From DATDRQ01 sp035291645 (lineage in GTDB: Bacteria > Chloroflexota > Anaerolineae > Anaerolineales > UBA4823), in contig DATDRQ010000057.1 of the NCBI GenBank assembly GCA_035291645.1, positions 1 through 10,116 of the forward strand: DNA of 10,116 bases, written 5' to 3'. The first letter of the stretch is position 1, and each line of letters begins with the position of its first letter. The position numbers were made by a program, and so were the translations under genes. Below are positions 5,516-10,116 of the stretch, piece after piece. Below the pieces are notes generated by a model. That model was given only the letters and a program-made list of their open reading frames with translations, ran no database searches and was not told the DNA's origin.

Positions 5516-6364
5516 ATGGAAACCCGCTCGATCTTTCCCCCCTTGACCGGCTGGGAAGCCACCCGGGATGCCTTACACGGCTATGCCAGAGCGGTTGCCT
5601 TCATCCCGCGCGCGCACGCCATCGCCCACCCGCAGTGGTGGCATATCAGCCTGAAGGTCCACCCCGACGGGCTGGTGACCGACAACATGGCTCTGCCGGA
5701 CGGCGGCATCTTCTGCCTGAAAATGGACCTGCACCGCCACCAGGTGCTGCTGCTCACCAGCCGCGGAGACGCCCTCGAGTTCAGCATGCTGGCGGGGTTG
5801 AGCGAAGCACAGTTCCGTGACCGGCTTCTGGAAGCTGTCGCCGGGTTGGGCCTGGAAGGCGTATACGCGCTGGAGAAAGCCGGCGGCCGCGAACCTGCCA
5901 CCTACGACCCGGCCGCCGCGCAGAAGTACTTCGCCGCCCTGGTCAACGCCGACCGGGTCTTCAACCTCCAGCGCGCCAGGCTGGGCGGGGAGCGCGGCCC
6001 GGTGCAGCTGTGGCCGCACGGCTTCGACCTGGCGTTCGAATGGTTCGGCACACGGCAGGTCACTTTGTCGGAGAAGGGGGTATCGCGCAGCTACCCGGCG
6101 CAGCTCAACCTGGGTTTTTCTCCCGGGGAGTCCAGCCACCCGGAGCCTTATTTCTACTCCAACCCCTGGCCGTTTGAGGCAGAGCATCTGCTGGACAAAC
6201 CGCTCCCAGGCGGGGCGCGCTGGTTCACCGGGAGCTGGCAGGGCAGCCTGCTGCCTTACCAGGAGCTGGTAGGCGACGACCGGGCCGAGCAGCGCTTATT
6301 AGACTATGCGCAGGCAGTCTTCCAGGCCAGCGCTCCTACTTTGCTTGCCGGCGACAAACCCTAA
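5516..6364 (+). CDS. DUF5996 family protein of unknown function
   Basis: The 282-residue product matches a full-length DUF5996 protein as I know the family. It shows FPPLTGWEATRDALHGYARAV at the start, PQWWHISLKVHPDGLVT, the strand pair CLKMDLHRHQVLLLTS, VQLWPHGFDLAFEWFG, EPYFYSNPWPF and the late WFTGSWQGSLLPYQELV. Conserved Trp, His and Tyr residues dominate. It is probably cytosolic, with no signal peptide. AAGGAG at 5501-5506, inside the end of glk, is 9 bases before ATG 5516, so this start is preferred over an in-frame GTG-type extension to 5465. It lies 4 bases after glk and 87 before gnd, so it is expressed with the pentose phosphate genes. Its reaction is unknown; a link to 6-phosphogluconolactone or another sugar phosphate is only a positional guess. 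Confidence 0.88.
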   Translation: METRSIFPPLTGWEATRDALHGYARAVAFIPRAHAIAHPQWWHISLKVHPDGLVTDNMALPDGGIFCLKMDLHRHQVLLLTSRGDALEFSMLAGLSEAQFRDRLLEAVAGLGLEGVYALEKAGGREPATYDPAAAQKYFAALVNADRVFNLQRARLGGERGPVQLWPHGFDLAFEWFGTRQVTLSEKGVSRSYPAQLNLGFSPGESSHPEPYFYSNPWPFEAEHLLDKPLPGGARWFTGSWQGSLLPYQELVGDDRAEQRLLDYAQAVFQASAPTLLAGDKP

Positions 6365-6382
6365 CCAGGAACTCAATCCCCC

Positions 6383-6417
6383 GGGCAAATAGCCCAGGCT
6401 TGAGGTAAGATCAAGCC
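6383..6417 (+). repeat. Two tandem hairpins between the DUF5996 gene and gnd
   Basis: GGGC (6383-6386) pairs with GCCC (6392-6395). Directly after it GGCTTGA (6397-6403) pairs perfectly with TCAAGCC (6411-6417). No T-tract follows (the next bases are AGGGGGTG), so complete termination is unlikely. An RNA processing or stability element, or a partial attenuator that adjusts gnd-zwf relative to glk, is possible. Confidence 0.45.
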
Positions 6418-6451
6418 AGGGGGTGTATCCTTTTCGTCAAGGAGAACCTCA

Positions 6452-7363
6452 ATGGATCTTGGCATGATCGGGCTGGGAAAGATGGGGGCCAATATGACCA
6501 CCCGCCTGTTGAAAGGCGGGCACCGCCTCGTCGTCTACGACGTGCTCGAGACGGCGGTACGTAGCGCCGCATCGCAGGGCGCGCAGGGGGCTTATTCCCT
6601 CCAGGAAGTCGTCGCATGGCTGGCGCCGCCCCGCTCCGTCTGGTTGATGCTGCCCGCCGGTCAGATCACGGAGGAGACCCTCATGGCGATGGCGCAGCTG
6701 CTCTCGCCTGGGGATACCCTGATCGATGGCGGCAATTCCTACTATAAGGACAGCCAGCGCCGGGCGACGCTGCTGCAGGAACAGGGCATCCACTTCCTGG
6801 ATGTGGGCACCAGCGGGGGCATCTGGGGGCTGCACGCAGGTTACTGCCTGACGGTCGGCGGCGAGGCTGGCGCCGTGGAACGCCACCGGCCGATCTTCGA
6901 AACCCTGGCGCCCACCGTTGAGAAAGGCTGGGGGCACGTCGGGGCCAGCGGCGCCGGTCACTTTACCAAGATGATCCACAACGGCATCGAGTACGGCCTG
7001 ATGCAGGCCTACGCCGAGGGCTTCGCCATCCTGAACGCCAAGGTGGAGTTCGACCTGCACCTGGCGCAGATCGCCGAGGTCTGGCGTCATGGAAGCGTGG
7101 TGCGCTCCTGGCTGCTCGACCTGGCTGCGACAGCCCTGGCGCAGGATGAGCACCTGGAAACGGTCAAAGGCTGGGTGGCGGATTCGGGCGAAGGGCGCTG
7201 GACCGCCTTCGAGGCCATCAACCTGGACGTCCCCGCCCCGGTCATCACCATCTCTCTCCAGCAGCGCCTGCGTTCCCGCCAGGAAGAGTCTTTTTCCGAC
7301 AAGCTGCTGTCCGCCTTGCGGGCGCAGTTCGGCGGCCACGCCGTCATACGATTGGAGGAGTGA
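6452..7363 (+). CDS. gnd: 6-phosphogluconate dehydrogenase, short (GntZ/YqeC-type), probably NAD-dependent
   Basis: It oxidatively decarboxylates 6-phosphogluconate to ribulose 5-phosphate. At 303 residues it belongs to the short class (about 300) rather than the 470-residue Gnd. The Rossmann motif is MIGLGKMGANM (5-15). The second strand ends VVYD, and Asp30 should bind the adenosine ribose hydroxyls, which points to NAD rather than NADP. LIDGGNSYYKDS, VGTSGGIWG and GHFTKMIHNGIEYG carry substrate and catalytic residues, with Lys173 and Asn177 as the expected catalytic pair. AAGGAG at 6439-6444, 7 bases upstream, fixes the ATG. Its TGA overlaps the zwf start by one base (TGATG), so the two are translationally coupled and together form the oxidative pentose phosphate arm. 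Confidence 0.94.
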   Translation: MDLGMIGLGKMGANMTTRLLKGGHRLVVYDVLETAVRSAASQGAQGAYSLQEVVAWLAPPRSVWLMLPAGQITEETLMAMAQLLSPGDTLIDGGNSYYKDSQRRATLLQEQGIHFLDVGTSGGIWGLHAGYCLTVGGEAGAVERHRPIFETLAPTVEKGWGHVGASGAGHFTKMIHNGIEYGLMQAYAEGFAILNAKVEFDLHLAQIAEVWRHGSVVRSWLLDLAATALAQDEHLETVKGWVADSGEGRWTAFEAINLDVPAPVITISLQQRLRSRQEESFSDKLLSALRAQFGGHAVIRLEE

Positions 7364-8826
7364 TGCCGGATTCCACATCCATGCTCATCTTCGGAGCGAC
7401 CGGAGATCTCTCCCAAACCAAGCTGATCCCGGCGCTGTTCAGCCTGTATTGCAAGCAACGGCTCCCCGAGAAATTCCAGATCCTCGGCACGGCCAGCCGC
7501 CCCTGGGATAACGAGGTTTTTCGATCCAATCTGAGAGAGAGCGCCACAAAGGCTCTCGCCGAGTATTTCTCTGCGGATAGCTGGGAAGAGTTCGCCCGGC
7601 ACCTGTATTATGATGCGGGAGATTTTAACGATCCGGAGAACAATAACGAACTGTCTACCAGGCTGGAAAAATTGGAAAAAGGGCCGGCAAACCGCCTGTA
7701 CTACCTGTCCACCTCCCCGGAGTTCTACGCGACCATCGTGCACGGCCTGTACCGGGCGAAGATGCTTGCCGAGACGAAAGGGTGGCGCCGCCTGGTCATC
7801 GAAAAGCCCTTCGGGTACGATCTCGAATCGGCGCGGGCGCTGAACCAGGAGCTGCACCATCTCCTGGACGAACGCCAGATTTACCGCATCGACCATTACC
7901 TGGGCAAGGATACCGTCCAGAACCTGCTGGTCTTCCGCTTTGCCAACGGTATTTTCGAACCCCTCTGGAATCGCAACTATATCGACCACGTCCAGATCTC
8001 GGTCTCGGAAGCGGAGGGGATCGACGGCCGCGGCGGCTATTACGATAAATTTGGCGTGGTCCGCGACATTTTCCAGAACCACCTGCTGCAGCTGCTGACC
8101 CTGGTCGCGATGGAACCACCGGCGACTTACGCGCCCGAATCGCTGCGCGAGGAGAAGGTCAAGGTATTGAATTCCCTGCGACCAATGGAGACCGAGGAAG
8201 TGAAGACAGCTGTGCTTTATGGACAGTACCACGGCTATCGGGAAGAGCCCAAGGTCGCTCCGGACTCGCGCACCCCAACCTATGCCGCCTTGCGCGCTTA
8301 CATCGATAACTGGCGCTGGCAGGGCGTGCCCTTTTACCTGCGCTCCGGCAAGAAGCTGGCGGAGAAATGCACCGAGGTGATTATCCAGTTCAAGTGCCCG
8401 CCCCACCGCATGTTCCCTTCTCCGCCGGACCCGCGCTTGAACGCTAATGTACTGGTGGTCAACATTGCCCCGGATGAGGGCATCCACCTGCGCTTCGAAG
8501 CCAAGGTGCCCGACACAATCGCCGAAATGCGTTCCGTGAACATGGAGTTCCACTACCGGGACTCGTTCCAGATGGAGGACCTGCCGGATGCTTACGAACG
8601 CTTACTGCTCGACGCGCTGAACGGCGATCCCTCGCTGTTCATCCGCGCCGACCAGACCGAGCTGGCCTGGGAGTTTATCGACCCTATCATCGCCGGCCTC
8701 GATGGCGAGGAACCCCGGCTATCGATCTATCAACCGGGCAGCTGGGGTCCCGCAGAAGCCGACCGATTCATCGCTCGCGACGGGCGCGGCTGGATGCGCA
8801 GCTGCGCCGCCCACGAGGTTACCTGA
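7363..8826 (+). CDS. zwf: Glucose-6-phosphate dehydrogenase
   Basis: It oxidises glucose 6-phosphate to 6-phosphogluconolactone with NAD(P). The 487-residue length is normal. The nucleotide loop is FGATGDLSQTKLIPAL (10-25). VIEKPFGYD is the family lysine motif. RIDHYLGKD holds Asp177, His178 and Lys182, and QNHLLQ holds catalytic His240, at the same numbers as in the Leuconostoc mesenteroides enzyme. Two departures are visible: the residue after Lys182 is Asp instead of the usual Glu, and the GxAR motif that reads the 2'-phosphate of NADP is GTASR here, so cofactor choice is open. GGAGG at 7354-7358 precedes both GTG 7360 and ATG 7363; ATG is chosen. It is the last gene of the operon, with a strong terminator behind it. 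No lactonase follows. Confidence 0.96.
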   Translation: MPDSTSMLIFGATGDLSQTKLIPALFSLYCKQRLPEKFQILGTASRPWDNEVFRSNLRESATKALAEYFSADSWEEFARHLYYDAGDFNDPENNNELSTRLEKLEKGPANRLYYLSTSPEFYATIVHGLYRAKMLAETKGWRRLVIEKPFGYDLESARALNQELHHLLDERQIYRIDHYLGKDTVQNLLVFRFANGIFEPLWNRNYIDHVQISVSEAEGIDGRGGYYDKFGVVRDIFQNHLLQLLTLVAMEPPATYAPESLREEKVKVLNSLRPMETEEVKTAVLYGQYHGYREEPKVAPDSRTPTYAALRAYIDNWRWQGVPFYLRSGKKLAEKCTEVIIQFKCPPHRMFPSPPDPRLNANVLVVNIAPDEGIHLRFEAKVPDTIAEMRSVNMEFHYRDSFQMEDLPDAYERLLLDALNGDPSLFIRADQTELAWEFIDPIIAGLDGEEPRLSIYQPGSWGPAEADRFIARDGRGWMRSCAAHEVT

Positions 8827-8834
8827 CCGATTCC

Positions 8835-8846
8835 TCGATTAATCGA
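8835..8846. repeat. Perfect 12-bp palindrome after zwf
   Basis: TCGATTAATCGA is a complete palindrome 9 bases after the zwf stop, just before the terminator. It could bind a dimeric protein or be chance; nothing else supports a role. Confidence 0.3.
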
Positions 8847-8853
8847 TTGGTTG

Positions 8854-8891
8854 AACCAGGCAGCCTTTCGATCGGCTGCCTGGTTTTTTTT
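8854..8891 (+). terminator. Terminator of the glk-gnd-zwf operon
   Basis: A perfect 12-bp stem (8854-8865 with 8874-8885) with an 8-base loop is followed by a run of T residues from 8884 to 8891. Confidence 0.94.
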
Positions 8892-8932
8892 CAGGCCTCG
8901 ACCCAAATAGCACCCTGGCTGGTTCCATCCGG

Positions 8933-8950
8933 GTTTGTTCCTGAACGAAC
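8933..8950. repeat. Imperfect inverted repeat in the zwf-arsR gap
   Basis: GTTTGTTC and GAACGAAC, two bases apart, pair with one mismatch. It lies about 150 bases before the ArsR start, outside the promoter proper. It could be a distal operator, or chance. The rest of the gap from 8892 to 9000 shows nothing clear. Confidence 0.25.
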
Positions 8951-9004
8951 GTACCTCTGCTCGCTATCACCGAAAAAACGAGGGCGCAGCATGCATGGAT
9001 AGGA

Positions 9005-9057
9005 AATATGTCGCTGGAAGGTATGACAATCGTCATATTCACCGCAGAGAATATGTC
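9005..9057 (+). promoter_or_regulatory. Operator array for the ArsR-family regulator
   Basis: The half-site AATATGTC occurs at 9005-9012 and 9050-9057, inside an exact 11-base direct repeat (9005-9015, 9050-9060). Between them lies an inverted pair, TATGAC (9022-9027) and GTCATA (9032-9037), spaced by 4 bases. The inverted pair abuts the -35 box and the last half-site abuts the -10 box, so a bound repressor would block RNA polymerase. ArsR/SmtB operators are typically AT-rich inverted repeats of this kind, so self-repression by the gene at 9084 is the natural reading. Confidence 0.6.
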
Positions 9058-9065
9058 GCTATAAT
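9038..9065 (+). promoter_or_regulatory. Promoter of the arsR-type operon
   Basis: TTCACC at 9038-9043 (4/6 of TTGACA) and a perfect TATAAT at 9060-9065 are 16 bases apart. They predict a start near 9072 and a leader of only about 12 bases before ATG 9084, with no Shine-Dalgarno sequence. Confidence 0.65.
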
Positions 9066-9083
9066 ATATTCGGATTTTAGAAT

Positions 9084-9482
9084 ATGAAAAGACAATCTCT
9101 TACCCAGCTTTCCGCTCAAATCGCCTCGCCGCTCCAGGCCATCGCTTCTCCTCCCCGCATCGCCATCTTGCTCACCATTGGAACGGGCGAAGCCTGCGTT
9201 TGCCACCTTGAAGCCGCTCTCGGCTGGCGGCAGGCCTATATCTCCCAACATCTGATGGCCCTCCGCAAAGCAGAGATTTTGCAAGATCGCCGCGATGGCC
9301 GCTTCGTATATTACCGGTTGGCAAACGACTCTATTTTAGACCTGGTGTTGGCCGCCGCCCATCTGAGCGGAATCACCGCCGAAAATGTCACCGAACTCGT
9401 CAATACGGAAAATAACCCCTCTTGCGAATGCCCGCAATGCGCCGACCGGGAGCCAGGCAGCCTACCCTTGGTGGTGACCTGA
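9084..9482 (+). CDS. ArsR/SmtB-family metal- or thiol-sensing repressor
   Basis: The 132-residue product is a winged helix-turn-helix repressor. PPRIAILLTI (23-32) is helix 1, EACVCHLEAAL (36-46) is the ArsR metal-site helix with the Cys38-Val-Cys40 pair, WRQAYISQHLMALRKAEIL (48-66) is the recognition helix-turn-helix, and RRDGRFVYYRL (69-79) is the wing. The C-terminal tail carries a second cysteine cluster, CECPQC (114-119). ArsR proteins with CVC in this helix sense arsenite or soft metals, releasing DNA on binding. The inducer here could instead be a sulfur species or another metal. It is the first gene of a likely four-gene operon and has operator-like repeats over its own promoter. The ligand is not determined by sequence alone. 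Confidence 0.9.
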   Translation: MKRQSLTQLSAQIASPLQAIASPPRIAILLTIGTGEACVCHLEAALGWRQAYISQHLMALRKAEILQDRRDGRFVYYRLANDSILDLVLAAAHLSGITAENVTELVNTENNPSCECPQCADREPGSLPLVVT

Positions 9483-9528
9483 TCCAGCGCGTCAGGTAAA
9501 TGCCATATGACTGGACTGGTGCACAACC

Positions 9529-9675
9529 GTGAAGAAAAGTCTGATTATTACGCTTGACGATAAGGATGTCATCGAGTTATTACGCATCCTGCTCGATGAA
9601 GATGCCGAGGCTGCGCTGGTTTTTCTCAAGCATCATTTTAAGGGCAAAGCCCGCGAGCTGCTCGAGGGCGGCTGA
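9529..9675 (+). CDS. Small conserved-looking protein, 48 residues, GTG start
   Basis: GTG at 9529 opens a frame of 48 codons ending in TGA at 9673-9675. The product begins KKSLIITLDDKDVIELLRILL and ends FKGKARELLEGG. It is charged and predicted mostly helical, with no cysteine or membrane segment. It lies 46 bases after the ArsR gene and 67 before the next, so it belongs to the same transcript. No in-frame ATG exists upstream before the TGA at 9508, and no good Shine-Dalgarno sequence is visible, so the start is the least certain part. I recall very similar short proteins beside ArsR genes in Chloroflexota, which supports a real gene, but no function is known. Confidence 0.65.
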   Translation: MKKSLIITLDDKDVIELLRILLDEDAEAALVFLKHHFKGKARELLEGG

Positions 9676-9742
9676 AAAGTGATTATACAGCCGCCCGGTT
9701 CGGGAGCAGTCGAGATAAGCAGCAATTTATTCAAGAAATAAA

Positions 9743-10036
9743 ATGTTCCTTGGTGCCATAAGCCTGACGAGAATACTTCCATGCCTGGCCGAGCCCGGCA
9801 AGATCATCGTGGTCGGCAAACCTTCCCGCCCCATCGACGAGGTGTTGCCCTACCTGGCTGCGCTGCCCGGCGTCATTTCGTGGAATCCACAGGCCCTTAC
9901 GCTCACCTTCCGCCGCCAGCCCGGTTTTCTGACCCTCTCTCCTGACCAGGTGCACATCATCCGGGTCAAAGACGCGGCCGAGCCTCATCTCACCGTCCAG
10001 CGGGGCACGCTAATTTCTATGCTGTCAACATCCTAA
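9743..10036 (+). CDS. Conserved hypothetical protein, possibly C-terminally shortened
   Basis: The 97-residue product contains LPCLAEPGKIIVVGKPSRPIDEVLPYLAALPGVISWNP (about 12-49), then TLTFRRQPGFLTLSPDQVHIIRVKDAAE (about 53-80), a small alpha/beta domain without signal peptide or cysteine cluster. I remember Chloroflexota proteins with the same block that continue past 'VKDA-E' into a longer C-terminal part, in some cases ending in a cysteine-rich iron-sulfur segment. Here the last 17 or so residues look unrelated and the protein stops, so it may be shortened or frameshifted. ATG 9743 follows an in-frame TAA at 9737, leaving no longer start. It lies 11 bases before the next gene, whose ribosome binding site adjoins its stop. 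Confidence 0.65.
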   Translation: MFLGAISLTRILPCLAEPGKIIVVGKPSRPIDEVLPYLAALPGVISWNPQALTLTFRRQPGFLTLSPDQVHIIRVKDAAEPHLTVQRGTLISMLSTS

Positions 10037-10047
10037 AGGAGTAAAGG

Positions 10048-10116
10048 ATGGGTGTTCTTTCTTTCCTGTTAGAACTATTGCAGGGCGGCCTGGCTAACCT
10101 GGCCGCATATTTGGCC
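10048..10116 (+). CDS. N-terminus of a probable membrane protein, perhaps a permease (cut by window end)
   Basis: AAAGGAG (10035-10041) lies 6 bases before ATG 10048, and the frame is open to the window end. The 23 visible residues (MGVLSFLLELLQGG, then LANLAAYLA) are hydrophobic and look like the start of a first membrane helix. In comparable ArsR-led clusters that I remember, this position holds a permease of the ArsP / UPF0718 type. That assignment rests on context more than on sequence. Confidence 0.5.
   Translation, partial: MGVLSFLLELLQGGLANLAAYLA

Noticed and set aside
4981..5562. 193-codon reverse frame opposite glk
   Set aside because: Shadow of a confirmed glucokinase gene; its composition reflects the complementary codons.
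6449..7378. 309-codon reverse frame opposite gnd
   Set aside because: It exactly shadows gnd, is low in complexity (Gln, Gly, Asp, Val) and has no recognisable start signal or domain.
7087..8553. 488-codon open frame on the reverse strand opposite zwf and the end of gnd
   Set aside because: The forward zwf frame has all family motifs and a ribosome binding site. The reverse frame is a by-product of GC-rich third positions and matches no domain.
8835..8846. Palindrome TCGATTAATCGA as an attachment or integration site
   Set aside because: There is no integrase, tRNA end or repeat copy in the window; a single palindrome is not enough.
9039..9284. 81-codon reverse frame over the ArsR promoter and 5' half
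   Set aside because: It is opposite a convincing ArsR gene and its start lies inside that coding region; no domain was recognised.

Overview
The window is bacterial, GC-rich and densely coded, with about a dozen complete genes in short operons on both strands. Gene content and protein style suggest a member of the Chloroflexota, probably of the Anaerolineae kind: a glk / DUF5996 / short-form gnd / zwf cluster, the secreted 'LEFDSMVGVP' family, and an ArsR / 48-residue protein / conserved protein / permease-like set. This placement is inference from remembered homologues, not a database result. Some genes have strong Shine-Dalgarno sequences. Others start only a few bases after a -10 box, a mix that fits the same assignment. 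No rRNA, tRNA, CRISPR array or insertion sequence was seen, and no stretch longer than 300 bases lacks a gene.

Layout. (1) 1-1500: three small forward genes: a secreted protein with a terminator, a single-domain rhodanese, and an 86-residue orphan with a terminator. (2) 1580-2718: a reverse two-gene unit, a DUF427 protein followed with no gap (TAG then ATG) by a YjeF_N-type NAD(P)H-hydrate epimerase homologue. Its upstream region, shared with the divergent ECF sigma gene, contains a perfect TGTGA-N6-TCACA palindrome, the CRP-type consensus. (3) 2719-3765: an ECF sigma factor and a soluble zinc-finger anti-sigma candidate, closed by a terminator. (4) 3829-4275: a reverse, methionine-rich small membrane protein. 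(5) 4431-8891: the metabolic core, an operon of glucokinase, DUF5996 protein, NAD-type 6-phosphogluconate dehydrogenase and glucose-6-phosphate dehydrogenase, ending in a strong terminator. (6) 9005-10116: an ArsR-family regulator with repeated operator-like half-sites in its promoter, a 48-residue protein, a conserved protein of about 97 residues, and the start of a probable membrane protein cut off by the window end.

How the genes work together. Block 5 takes glucose to glucose 6-phosphate, to 6-phosphogluconolactone and (after lactone hydrolysis) 6-phosphogluconate, then to ribulose 5-phosphate. It is the oxidative pentose phosphate pathway without a recognisable lactonase gene; a DUF5996 protein of unknown function sits inside the unit instead. 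Block 6 looks like a metal(loid)- or thiol-responsive operon that represses itself. Blocks 2 and 3 may share a cAMP-type (CRP/FNR) activator site. The main items for follow-up are that site, the operator array at 9005-9057, the GGDG-to-GGGG change in the epimerase homologue, and DUF5996 inside the pentose phosphate operon.
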